A stretch of 64,000 nucleotides of DNA from Cercophora sp. LCS_1 (Eukaryota; Ascomycota; Sordariomycetes; Sordariales; Lasiosphaeriaceae), in NCBI GenBank assembly GCA_036250225.1, contig JAPZLL010000018.1:1-64000 (forward strand), in the 5' to 3' direction. This document shows positions 52,798 through 63,210 of the stretch, piece after piece (positions within the stretch are counted from its first letter, which is position 1; each line of letters opens with the position of its first letter). The notes beneath the pieces are model-generated. The model was given only the letters and a program-made list of their open reading frames with translations. It was not told the DNA's origin and ran no database searches. Both the position numbers and the translations under genes were made by a program.

Positions 52798-54582
52798 TTA
52801 AGACTGTTGTTTTTTTGTCGACGCCTCCGTCAATAAGCGCTCCACCTCTTGACGTCCCTTGCCTTGTGCAATTTTGAGCGGCGTGTGTCCTTCATTGTCC
52901 CGTACAGTCGCATCCGCCCCGCGCTTGAGCAACAACTCCACCGCTTTTGCCCTACAAAATTGAGCAGCGTATGATAGTGGCGTCCTACCATCCCGGTCTC
53001 TCGCCTCAATGTCGGCACCTACATCCAGCAGATAATTCGTTACGGATTCCATCTTGGACCCTCCCAATGCTCCGACTGAGATCGCGTCAAAGAGTGCCGT
53101 TCGGCCCAGCAAGTCTTTTGCCTCGACACGGGCTCCACTGCTGATCAGAAGCTCAAGCGTTTGTATATGCCCATGCCGGGCGGCTGATGCTAGGGGTGTC
53201 CTGCCGATGAGGTTGCAATTCTCTTTGTTTGCACCTTTTGAGAGCAGGATTTCCGCAGTTTCAGTATGCCCACGCTCTGCGGCTAGTGTTAGGGGTGTGT
53301 TACCGTCGGCGTTGCAGCTCTCTATATATGCTCCCTCCGCGAGCAAGAGTTGCACGACTTCGTTCTTTCCCTCCACGGCAGCATATGCAAGCGGAGTCCA
53401 ACCATTTATATCCACTGCTTCAATATCGGCCTGGGACTCTAGCAACAACTCCACAGTTGATTTGCGACCCCGTTTCGCTGCGTACATGAGCGGAGTGCGC
53501 CAATCCCCATCTTCCGCTTTGATGTCGGCGTGGAATTCTAGCAACAACTTCACAACTTCTGTGTAACCGCAATGCGCTGCTTCGATGAGCGGAGTCCACC
53601 CCCTCTTATCTCGTACTTCAGTATCGGCCCGGAGCTCTAACAGAAGCTTAACGATCGGTGTGCGGCCGTCCTTTGCTGCTTGGAAGAGTGGACTGTTCCC
53701 AGGTACATGTATACCACCGTCATTGATGTCGACGCCGTTCTTGATGAGCGACCGTATCTCTTCCTCGTTTCCATTCTGGCACGCCAAATATAGGTGTCTA
53801 CCCCCCTCTTCCTTGTTCGATCGTCGTATTCTCATCTCCCGGAAGGCCCCTTGCTGCCTTCTCAGGCTCTCCTTGATCGATCCTTGCAGGACCCTCCTAT
53901 ATATCCGACTAGGGAGGATCTCGGGGTCGAAATCGAAAAGGACAGATCGCTTCGAGGACCGAAGTGACCATGTGGCTGTGAAGAAGCTACGAAGGGAATC
54001 CGTGTCCCTGTGCACTAGCAGGGATCGTGCGTCTTCTTCCACCTTCTTGATCTTTCGGCGTGTCGCGGAGTTCTCGACGACTGACTTCTGTTCAAGCAGC
54101 GAGGCACTGAAAGTCCTGTCAACAAACCTCACGAGGAAGCGGGCGCGTCCTTACCTGTTACAGGCGGTGAGAAGCAGGTTCAGGGCCGCAGTTACATGGT
54201 CCATCATCTTCTGAACTTCAACCATGCCTTGGGTTTTGAACAGAAACTGGATCTTGCTAGCCACCGACTGATCTCCTTTGTTCCGCAAATCGTCCATCTC
54301 CGCTTCGATGATGCTGACAAGCGACTGGCAATGCGATAAACATCGATCGAGATCTATGGCGAGTTGATAATGAGGATCACCCGAATTGGCGTCCGCCCAA
54401 TCTTTGATCTGAGACAGGGCGGTATGCATCGAAGTAAGCTGCAATTCGAATGTAATGACCACTGTGTCAACAAGCTTCCACTGTTCTCTGAGTTGCGACA
54501 CCGAACTGATAGTTTTGGCCAGAACGTCGACGATTCCAAGCACCGCACCTACAGTCCCAACAATAGTGAGCGGGTCGGCCAT
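52798..54582 (-). CDS. Ankyrin-repeat protein with a STAND-type N-terminal domain
   Basis: Two exons, 54582-54155 and 54115-52798, with a short 39-nt intron (GTAAGG..TTGACAG); 581 residues. The N-terminus MADPLTIVGTVGAVLGIVDV and the following helices match the fungal N-terminal domain (SesA/HeLo-like family) found in front of NACHT, NB-ARC or ankyrin modules in non-self-recognition proteins. There is no NTPase between this and the repeats. Residues about 250-575 form nine ankyrin repeats of 33 residues with high mutual similarity (GWTPLIEAAHCGYTEVVKLL, NTPLTLAAERGHTETAEILL). Highly similar repeats are typical of fast-evolving recognition proteins. The intron is at the lower size limit for fungi but keeps the frame. 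It is adjacent to a divergent HET gene. Confidence 0.82.
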
Positions 54583-54978
54583 TCTGATGATCGATCAAAC
54601 CGGACGACAATGTGACCTCCGGGCGCGGGTGAAAGGAGATGGTCCTGTGGTATGCTGGACTCCAGCATTCAATCGCGAAACTTGATGGTCGGGGGAGAAA
54701 CTGCGCAATTTGCCCTGAGCCTGACCATGTTCTCGACGGCTGGTTCAGACGGTCCGACAATTGATCCGTTGGGCATTCTCAGCTCCTTCCCCGCGTTCAG
54801 CGCTGAGGCAGAAGCCACAACAGAATGAATGACTCAGCAGCCCCTCACTGCTCCTTGCCTGTGTCACTCTTGGACCCCGCCAAGCACAACCAGCCACTCG
54901 AACTTCACTGCTTGCAGCTTCACTACGGTCTCGCCATCGTATCGGACATTCCGAGTGTAAGCAATCTACTTCGAAACT

Positions 54979-56997
54979 ATGCCCGCGGACGAGTTTAGCC
55001 TTTGTTCTTTTTGCGAAGACCTCATCGAGGGATCTGAAAATGATGCCCCATCCACTGCAACGATAACCCACCATGCAACCTACGGGGATTTTATGGCTTC
55101 GACCAAGAGCTGCAGGCTCTGTCGTGCGATCCGGTCTACTCTGGTGCTGATTTTTGATGAAGACGAGCCGTCGCCGAAGGACTGCCCCTTTGAGTTGAAG
55201 CGAGCGGGCCCCGGGCGAGAACTATCGGTCTCTTCAATCCCCTGGTGTGTTTTTGATGTCCATGTGAGGAGTCTCTCGAGCGTCATGGTGTACGCTGCGA
55301 AGTTTACCCTTGCTATTTGTCCATTCCAAGGTAGGAATCTAGCGCCCACCTTACACTTGAATGACCAATCCAGGCTGACATTCTTCGCAGAGGGTGAACC
55401 ACTGCTCGAGCTATCGACCCGCAGAGACGGTGACCCAATACTCGACGGGAGGATCGACACGATAAAACGATGGCTACATAGCTGCCGCCACGACTCCCCC
55501 CATGCCGCGTGCCAACCGTGCCCCTTTGTTCCGACTCGACTTGTGAGTGCCGGTCTCGACGGACGATCAGTTCGTTTGATCCTCACGGCCGACATGGCTG
55601 GGATTGATTCCATCGAGTACGCGGCCCTAAGTTACTGTTGGGGTGAGAACTTGCCGCTATGCACCACGACAGACGTACTCGCTCAGTTCACCCAGGAGAT
55701 CCCCTCCGACCTGATGCCGGCGACATTCGCAGACGCAATGAAAATAACTCGCGCGCTGGGCATCCCATACATCTGGATTGATGCACTTTGCATTGTACAA
55801 GACGACAGCGAGGACTGGCAGCGGGAAGCAGCAGTTATGAACAAGGTGTACGGCGGCTGCCAACTAACCATTGCGGCCTCCCAGTCTCGTGACAGCGCAA
55901 CAGGGTGTTTTCCCGTCCTCGACCAGGATTTCATAAACCAGGACGTGTCATTTCGGGCTCACAACCGCCTCATACGTTTCTATTATGACGATGTTCGAAT
56001 TCGTCCCGGCAGCGGCAACACTCTCAGCGCGCGAGCGTGGGCCCTCCAGGAGCAGGTACTATCCCCGAGAGCCGTCTTTTGTTTGCAACCTGACATGCAC
56101 TGGCAATGTCACCATGAACAGAGGGTGGAAAACGGGCTGTCGTTTGTCTCCACAGACAGGGAAGAGAGGGATGATAGACTACCAATGCAGATCCCTCGAG
56201 AACCACCACAGACCCCAGCGTCTGCCCTCAGACTTCGTATCAGGTGGGAAAAAATCGTCGAGAACTATTCGGAACGTCTGCTCACCTACGAGCGAGACCG
56301 TGTTCCTGCCGTCGCTGGTGTGATCCAGTCCTTTGCATCAGTCATGCCGAACAATGAGTCCATCCTAGGCCTTTGGAGGGCTACTCTAGCACGAGACATG
56401 GCATGGTCGCGGCTCTCTGTACGAGTGCAGGAAAGAGGACTAGGAGACCCAGCTCTGCCGTCCTGGACCTGGTTGGCCTGCCCTGGCCCTGCCACGTTCC
56501 GATGGTGGGAGGACACCCCTCCATCCTCTGACGGGACGCCGACTAAAAGATCAAGAGGGCCAAAAGAACATCTTCATCTCTTGACCTCGAAGATTGAGTG
56601 GTCTGGGACACCTTACACTTCACCACTCAAGTCGGCACATCTCGAGGTCGAAGCTCCCGTCATGACTATTGCCCTGCGCCCAACCCGGGAACAACTGAAG
56701 GGCAAAATGTACGGCTACTTTCAGGTGTTTGGCGAAAACTTGCGTGGTGATGCCTCGGAGTTTTATCGCTGCTTTGGCTTTTTGGATCATGGGGACTTGA
56801 CAGGGCCGGCACCCTTTCCTTGCATGTTGTTATTCACAAGTCCAAAAGGACAGGGTGAAGCGTATGAAGTATTCATCATCATGGAACCCGTAGGGCCTCC
56901 TGAGGACCGTAGGTTTAGACGTATCGGGGCTGCTGGACTTTTGGGGAAAACGCCGGCTTTCGACTTGGAGAAGAAGATGACGATTACATTGGTGTAA
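54979..56997 (+). CDS. HET-domain protein, complete
   Basis: A single exon of 672 residues from the ATG at 54979 (ACTATGCCCG). The N-terminus has CSFCEDLIEG and SCRLCRAIRS, Cys pairs common in this class. The HET domain covers about residues 210-365: IEYAALSYCWGE, IPYIWIDALCIVQDDSEDW, EAAVMNKVYGGCQLTIAAS and ARAWALQEQVLSPRAVF. A C-terminal region with WRATLARDMAWSR and LPSWTWLACPG follows, as is usual. HET proteins take part in vegetative incompatibility and regulated cell death after a non-self signal. This is the only HET gene of the window without a lesion. It is divergent from the ankyrin gene at 52798, 396 nt apart. Confidence 0.9.
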   Translation: MPADEFSLCSFCEDLIEGSENDAPSTATITHHATYGDFMASTKSCRLCRAIRSTLVLIFDEDEPSPKDCPFELKRAGPGRELSVSSIPWCVFDVHVRSLSSVMVYAAKFTLAICPFQGRNLAPTLHLNDQSRLTFFAEGEPLLELSTRRDGDPILDGRIDTIKRWLHSCRHDSPHAACQPCPFVPTRLVSAGLDGRSVRLILTADMAGIDSIEYAALSYCWGENLPLCTTTDVLAQFTQEIPSDLMPATFADAMKITRALGIPYIWIDALCIVQDDSEDWQREAAVMNKVYGGCQLTIAASQSRDSATGCFPVLDQDFINQDVSFRAHNRLIRFYYDDVRIRPGSGNTLSARAWALQEQVLSPRAVFCLQPDMHWQCHHEQRVENGLSFVSTDREERDDRLPMQIPREPPQTPASALRLRIRWEKIVENYSERLLTYERDRVPAVAGVIQSFASVMPNNESILGLWRATLARDMAWSRLSVRVQERGLGDPALPSWTWLACPGPATFRWWEDTPPSSDGTPTKRSRGPKEHLHLLTSKIEWSGTPYTSPLKSAHLEVEAPVMTIALRPTREQLKGKMYGYFQVFGENLRGDASEFYRCFGFLDHGDLTGPAPFPCMLLFTSPKGQGEAYEVFIIMEPVGPPEDRRFRRIGAAGLLGKTPAFDLEKKMTITLV

Positions 56998-57087
56998 TAG
57001 TTCAATGTTACCTCATCTGGTAGTATGATCCTCGGCTTTGGTATCTCATATCAAGTCTGCCTACATCTATTCTTCGCGATGACTCTA

Positions 57088-59115
57088 CTAAGACACTGCC
57101 GTCGTAAACCCAACAACCCCATCACTCCTCAACGCAACCTCCGTCTTCTTCGCTCTCTCCGCCAACTCGCCCTCACTAGGCGCATGTCCCAACCTAGGCT
57201 GTTCCACCAACCCACAATACAGCAACGGCAACACCGACGACTTCCAAACCGGTTGTCCACTCTCCAACAACCCATGCACAATAATCCCAACAAGCAACAA
57301 CATGCCCACAACCAACAACCCAGCCGGCAACAAAAGCCAGACCCAATCCAACTGCACACACACCGTCGTATCATGCGCCATCCCCACCACATCCGGCCTC
57401 GCCTCGCCAAAATACATACTCCGCCCGTCCACCCTCAACTTATTCGTCGCAGCAACCGCAAACTTGTCCATGATCCCTTCGATCCAACTCGCATTCGTCT
57501 GTCCATCCGCCCAAAACTCGTTAAACCAAAACACTTCATTCGGACAGTTCAATGTCCCCGGTAACGACATGCTCTCTACACAGCGCCCGTTGAACAGAAA
57601 CTGTTTGAGAAAGTCGGACAAGGCCATGGCGTAGACCCAGTATAGCTTGTAGATGCATTCATACGGCGCCGTGACATTTTCACCGTTTGGCGCGACGACG
57701 TGTTCGAAGGCGTGCGCTTCGGGTGGTATGACGGCGAATTTGGACGCGTCAGGGATGAGCGAAAAGTTGGACGTGTCGTATACGTTGTCGTTTACCGCGC
57801 AGGGTGTTTTGAGGGCGGTGTAGTTGTGCAGTCCGTTGCCGGAGAAGGTACCTTCGTTTGCGGGGCTGGCGGGGAGGGTGGAGATGAGTTCCTCTTCGAG
57901 TTCGCCGTTGCTGATTCGGCCGAGGAAGTTTTTCAGGCAGGGGTGGACGGCGCAGGTGACGGCTATGGGACGCATTCGCACGCCGAGGCTGGACACGTTG
58001 AGGTTGTTGGTGCAGTTGTTCATGCCGGGGCTTAGGTCGCAGGACGCTTGGGTGAAGGTGAGGGTCGTTACGTTTGCCAGTGCTGCGGTGAAGGCAGGCG
58101 CTGCGTCGCCGAAGTTGTCGGGAGGGAGCCAGCGGAGGGTGTTGTGTTGGATGTTGATTGCTGGATTTTGGGCGGCTGTGTTGATGTAGAGACCGTTGGG
58201 GAGGGTGTAGTTTCTTGTCCCGTTGAGGGTGATGAACCGGGAAATGTCGAGACAGGCGCTGCAGAGACCCATGCTGGAGTGCGTGATCCCGTTGTACTCG
58301 GTGAATGTGCAGTTTCCTGTCGCGCAGGTGGCTGACATGACGGAGTCTCTGCCCGTGGGATTTGCTACCGCGTTGACAAGAGCGCCTTGGACGTCTGGGT
58401 TGAGTCTAAACAGGCCGGCGCCGAATCGGTAAAAATTGCCGTTGGCGAAGCCGGCGACTGGGATGGAGGCGTTGGCAGAGGGGTTTGGCTGTTGACAGAC
58501 GGCTGTCTTGATGGCTTGCTGTGTGAAGGGTCCGATGGCTGCCGATACAATAATGACAGCAGCACCGAAAGTGCCAATCACCGTCTTGGGGACGGTTGCA
58601 AAGAACTTGAGGGCCCCGGCGAACCCTCGACTTGCCTCATCAAAGCGCTGGAGGTCGATGAGCCGGCGGCTTTTTCCGAACCAAAGCCATTTTGCTTGAC
58701 TTATGACCTCAGCCATGACCGCGATGAGGGCCGCTCTGAAGAAGGTGGATATCAGGGCCACGATGGTCGTCAGGTTGATCGAATGCTCCCATTCCGGGAC
58801 TCTTTTGCCGTCGAAGCGCACCAGCACAACGACCATGGCGACCAAAGCACCACATGCCAACAAGAGGGTGAAGATCTCCAGTTTCCAACCAAGGATCTGA
58901 TGACGCTTCCGCGGAGTTTGCTGAGGCACATTGCCTGTGTAGGTGTTGTCAACGAGTAACGGAGCCGCTTGTGGGTTGTAGGATTGAGGTGGATATGCGT
59001 GTGCGGCAGCTGAGTTCTTGTCCTGGTATTGGATATTGGGCATTGGGTTCCCATATTGGTCAATTGGATACTGGTACGGGACCATGTAAACTCCTTGATG
59101 CGGAGGCTGATCCAT
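57088..59115 (-). CDS. DUF3176 membrane protein, intact copy
   Basis: A single exon of 675 residues from the ATG at 59115 (MDQPPHQGVYMVPY). A Pro/Gln/Tyr-rich cytosolic N-terminus is followed by WKLEIFTLLLACGALVAMVV (TM1), INLTTIVALISTFFRAALIAV (TM2) and AEVISQAKWLWFGKSRRLIDLQRFD, the DUF3176 signature. TM3 is near residue 180. A large extracellular domain with many NxS/T sites and Cys (CATGNCTF, CSACLDIS) extends to about residue 590, followed by TM4 (LDWVWLLLPAGLLVVGMLLLV) and PVWKSSVLPLLYCGL. Function of the family is unknown; the topology resembles a surface receptor or sensor. Decayed relatives lie downstream at 59761 and 60423. Confidence 0.85.
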   Translation of the reverse strand: MDQPPHQGVYMVPYQYPIDQYGNPMPNIQYQDKNSAAAHAYPPQSYNPQAAPLLVDNTYTGNVPQQTPRKRHQILGWKLEIFTLLLACGALVAMVVVLVRFDGKRVPEWEHSINLTTIVALISTFFRAALIAVMAEVISQAKWLWFGKSRRLIDLQRFDEASRGFAGALKFFATVPKTVIGTFGAAVIIVSAAIGPFTQQAIKTAVCQQPNPSANASIPVAGFANGNFYRFGAGLFRLNPDVQGALVNAVANPTGRDSVMSATCATGNCTFTEYNGITHSSMGLCSACLDISRFITLNGTRNYTLPNGLYINTAAQNPAINIQHNTLRWLPPDNFGDAAPAFTAALANVTTLTFTQASCDLSPGMNNCTNNLNVSSLGVRMRPIAVTCAVHPCLKNFLGRISNGELEEELISTLPASPANEGTFSGNGLHNYTALKTPCAVNDNVYDTSNFSLIPDASKFAVIPPEAHAFEHVVAPNGENVTAPYECIYKLYWVYAMALSDFLKQFLFNGRCVESMSLPGTLNCPNEVFWFNEFWADGQTNASWIEGIMDKFAVAATNKLRVDGRSMYFGEARPDVVGMAHDTTVCVQLDWVWLLLPAGLLVVGMLLLVGIIVHGLLESGQPVWKSSVLPLLYCGLVEQPRLGHAPSEGELAERAKKTEVALRSDGVVGFTTAVS

Positions 59116-59615
59116 TTTGGTCGTGGGTGCAGATGCACAGCTCTTGGAAGAGGTTCTTCGACGATGGCGCGGGCATTTGAGATGGATGCAGGTCGTATTT
59201 GTGAGGGACACAACGGAACTTTTGCTCCAGGTGTGCAAACGGTAACCGATCAAAGCAATGATTGACGCCGTTTCATGCACGCCACCAAAAAGACTCCCAT
59301 TCATTGGTGGCCTCGTGCATGATGGCCCGTTCGGCGACATCGCGCGTTGCCAAGGCCGAGTTATTGAAGCGCTAAGGCGCCGCCCTAGCCAGATCCTTGA
59401 CCAGATGTGGGGAGCTAAAACGGTGATTGAACTAGCACGTGGCTCCAAAAAAAGGGTGTTAAGTTTGGCCCTCTGTTAGTGGACTTACAGCGGGTGTTAG
59501 GGAATCTTAGCACACATCAAGAATCAACACTCATTTTTGGAACCACGTGACTGACCCGCCCACCGACACCAATCCGACAACCCGGCAATCATCGCGACTT
59601 GAAATAGACCTTTAG

Positions 59616-59754
59616 TCACTGTGCCGCGAACATGCAACTTGTTTTCTATTGCCTCCCACGGCGCCAAGTCGTCGCATCATGAGCCATAATCCCTGTCGGA
59701 TCCGAATCCTTTTCAACCTTTTTACAACATCTTTCCACCGTAGTCTAAAAAGTT
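59616..59754 (+). repeat. Direct repeat, first copy
   Basis: Aligns with 63024-63158 in the same orientation: TCACTGTGCCGCG, GGCGCCAAG, AGCCATAATCCCTGTCGGAT, CCGAATCCTT and TTCCACC. Both lie beside DUF3176 sequence, so this is probably the trace of a segmental duplication. Confidence 0.65.
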
Positions 59755-59760
59755 GTCTTT

Positions 59761-59945
59761 TTGCTATGATCCCTTTAATCCAACTCATATTCGTCCGTCC
59801 ATCCGCCCAAAACTCATGCAACCAACAGGCTTGATTCGGACAGTTCAATATCCCCGGAGATGGCATACTCTCTATACAGTGCCTATTAAAAAAGAGCTGG
59901 TTCGGATTGTCGGGCAAGGCCTTGGCGTAGACCCAGTAGAGCTCG
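59761..59945 (-). pseudogene. Short DUF3176 gene fragment
   Basis: The minus strand reads QLFFNRHCIESMPSPGILNC and FWADGRTNMSWIKGII. This corresponds to residues about 560-610 of the intact gene at 57088 (QFLFNGRCVESMSLPGTLNC, FWADGQTNASWIEGIM). Nothing else of the gene is preserved here, so it is a remnant of another copy. Confidence 0.7.
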
Positions 59946-60422
59946 CCGCTGCGATTCGGCCAGGGAGCTTAGGGCAGCTGCATCGAACCTGTGCATTCCG
60001 CCTTGGCCGAGATTAGGCGTTTGTAGCTGACCTGGTGTTTTTTTTTTTGTTTTTGTTTTTTTTTCACACTGGCTGGGAGGGGGCCTGGTGGCAGGCCGCA
60101 TACACCACACACCACAGTCGTGGACGAGGGACGAATCATCACCCCTTGGCTGTACTTCCGGCGAACTATTGTAGAGCTCATGCGCAGGGGCTGGCCACAC
60201 TACTGGACGCCAAAGTGAGGCTGGCGGTTAACCTAACACTTGACAGCAGGTTGGAAGACATTTGATGTTTGGCAGGGCTGGAAGGTGGGGGCGGAGAACT
60301 CGCTCTTTTGACATATATATGATATATTTCCGGCAACCTGGGTTCTGGTACTCACCCGGTCACCCAAGCTGAGGCTACGTCGCCCTCTCGAACTACCTTC
60401 AGATTTCAGGGCCTCAATCAAT

Positions 60423-62807
60423 ATGAGTGCAGATGGGCCTGAGATCATGACAACTGCAGACGATGTCCCTCGTTCGCACAGACCCAAAACCTGGCCCACA
60501 GGGTCGGGGAACCTCGAGATTTCACCATTGTATTGGTCTGCCGGAAGTGGTCCTTCAGAACGAGAGCCACTTACCGCCAACACGCCACAAAAGGACGGGA
60601 CGACGACCCCCTCCGCCTCGGAATGTGTTATGCAACCGTCGAATAGCACGTCCCTTTCGGAAGATCAGTGGGACACCAAGCCAAAGTACCGAGACCGAGG
60701 CAGAAAAATCTTGGTTAATGTTTTGGGTGTGGGAGCTTGCTGCCATTACCTTCGCCATTGCCCTATTAATCGCAACTGGGGTCATCCTCTTAGTCCATAA
60801 TGGCAAGCCCGTGCTGCAGTGGCCACTTGGAATCAACCTCAACTCGCTGGTGGCTATCCTAACCACCCTTTTCAGGGCTTCGGTTATGGTATTTGTTGCC
60901 AAAGGTAGGATATCCTAGAATACCTGCCTAGGTAATCTCATCCGCAACCCGATATCTATTGTGGCTGACGCTCCGGTGAAGCAATATGCCAGGAAAAGTG
61001 GGAGCGGTTTCGCAAGCCACGGCCTCTGTACGACCTTGATCGTTTCGAGTCCGCAAGCCGTGGTGTTTGGGGGTCCACCCTCGTCTTGTTCGGGAGACTC
61101 AAACTATGAGTCGGCCGACTGCTCCTTCGCTGAGATAGCATGCTCATAACTTATCTCACATGCAGCGGTATCACGGCACTGTGCACTCTTCTAACCATCA
61201 TCTCACTCGGAGTCGGCCCGGTTGCCCAGCAGGCGATCAACTCTACGACCTACAGCTTCGACCCCGGTGGCACACCTCCGACGGTGCAAACCGCTAGGAG
61301 CGTCATTAGCCATATCGACTACCTAGATTCAGTCCACAGTTCCCCTGGAAAACCGTCGATGGAGCTGATACCAAGTCTCAAAGTGCTGTTTCCCAACTTT
61401 CTTTCCGGACATGGCAACACACCCAGTGCCCCATCATTTTGTCCCACCGGGAACTGAACCTTCAAAGAGCCGTATTCGTCGCTTGCCATCTGTCATAAAT
61501 GTGGCGATGTATCAGCGTTGGCCAAGCCCGATTGCAGCGCACTGGGGGAAGACGACTGGGCGCAGGGATGGTCGCTTCCGGATGGCTTGCGTTTGGGGGG
61601 CCGTCCGGGTTGCGTCCTGAACATCTCGACTACCGCCAATCGTTGGATGCACGCCGTTTTTGCGTTTTCGGGCCCAGATTGGGGGAATAAGTATGACTCC
61701 AATCCAATGTGGTTTCCTTCACGCGAGGGGCTCAGCTGCCCCGGCAACGAAACTAGCCGCCGCGACCGCCTTGTCGACTATGGCGGCGTCGACCTGGATT
61801 TCAAAGCCCCATACGCGTTGGTCGCAGCAAACTGCGTGTTGTACCCCTGTGTGCGACATTACACGGCCGATATCCGGAATTCCGTTCTCACCGAAACAGA
61901 GATATCCTCCTCGACCGACGCATTTGGGGAGGAAGGCTACACCGAGTATTCCAGAATGAGGGCCTTGCCGGACGAGGAGATCACCATCCCGATTACCCCG
62001 TGCACCATTGAAAAGGCCACCTACACCCTACAGAACATGACTCTAGCACCAGTATTCGTGGCTTCAAACCAAACGGTCAGCTTCAATAGGAGCGGACAAC
62101 CCTTTACAGTTCCAAGTCAATGCGTCACCATGTTTTCCGGGCAGTTCCTCGCAGCGATTGAAAACTTTATGGCCGAAGTCCTCCCTGGCGCTTGCACCCG
62201 GGTGCCTGCCGACAATGGGCACCTGGATCCTGTGTAGTGTAAGGGGGAAAGCAACAAGGTTGCTTGGTGGTTGACGACCCTGTTCAATAACTGGAACGCC
62301 AGCTTCGCCCATATCGACCAGGTATTTTCCCGCGTAGCCCTTGGGATAACAGGACACATACGGCAAAACCCTGGCGTTGACTACTGGATGTACCCAGGCA
62401 GGGGCTGGGACCCCGATGGGCATCCCCCCGACCCGTATTTTGCAGAGGGCGTGATGGAGTCAACGACTGTTTGCGTTCGCGTTGACTGGAGATGGCTTGC
62501 TTTCCATGCCATCTTCACCGGCTTGACACTTGTTCCTCTCGTTTTCATGGTGGTGCAACAGACTTCGTCGAGGAAGGCAGGGAGGTTACCGCAGTGGAAG
62601 TCTTCCTTGCTACCCCTCCTGTATCATGGGTTACATGTATCGACACCGCCCTATTCTTCGGCCAAGTCCTCCCCATCTCCAACCGGCAATAGGCCACTTC
62701 AGCCCCATGAAGCAGGGAGACAGGCCAGAGACACCATTGTTGAGTTCCGCTCTGTCGGTGGCGAGTTCAGACTTGCGATCGTGGAGAAAAAGGACGCGGA
62801 AGTCTAA
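60423..62807 (+). pseudogene. DUF3176 membrane protein, decayed copy
   Basis: N-terminal cytosolic part from the ATG at 60423, then a frameshift near 60715 before FWVWELAAITFAIALLIATG and LQWPLGINLNSLVAILTTLF (TM1 and TM2). EAICQEKWERFRKPRPLYDL near 60981 and LDRFESASRG follow in another frame. From 61140 one frame runs to 62807 and holds LGVGPVAQQAINS, the Cys-rich extracellular part and a C-terminal membrane helix with LPQWKSSLLPLLYHGL. It is cut by TGA at 61455-61457 (inside the FCPTGN-TF block, where the family has a Cys) and TAG at 62235-62237. Introns near 60905-60975 and 61085-61165 are likely. Similar in order to the gene at 57088 but on the opposite strand and quite diverged. Confidence 0.75.
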
Positions 62808-62899
62808 TTCTGAAGACGGGTCTATGCTTACTACACGGGTGAGCCGCTTTGGGCTGGGGCTCGTTGGTTAGATTCAATGGTAAGCCTCTTGAAGTTCTC

Positions 62900-62932
62900 A
62901 CCAAAAAAAAAAAAAAGAGAGAGAGAGAGAAT
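62900..62932. repeat. A-run followed by GA microsatellite
   Basis: A homopolymer of about 13 A is followed by repeated GA dinucleotides. Confidence 0.7.
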
Positions 62933-63023
62933 GATCTTCCTTGTCAGCTGCAAAAAATCTCATCTCTGTAAAGCACGCTGTATATTCTCTGTGGGGTTTT
63001 AATGCCAGTACCCGTTTTAGTCG

Positions 63024-63158
63024 CTCACTGTGCCGCGATGTCGTCTTGTGGTGTCCCAAGGCGCCAAGGCGTTACATCACAAGCCATAATCCCTGTCGGA
63101 TCCGAATCCTTCCCAACCTTTTCACAACGGCATCCTTCCACCACGGTCCAAAAAGTTT
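63024..63158 (+). repeat. Direct repeat, second copy
   Basis: Second copy of 59616-59754, about 3.4 kb away in the same orientation. The two copies bracket the decayed DUF3176 gene. Confidence 0.65.
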
Positions 63159-63210
63159 TCCATCATCTCAACTTTCTGCCATCTCAACGTGAATCACTAC
63201 GCCGCTAACA

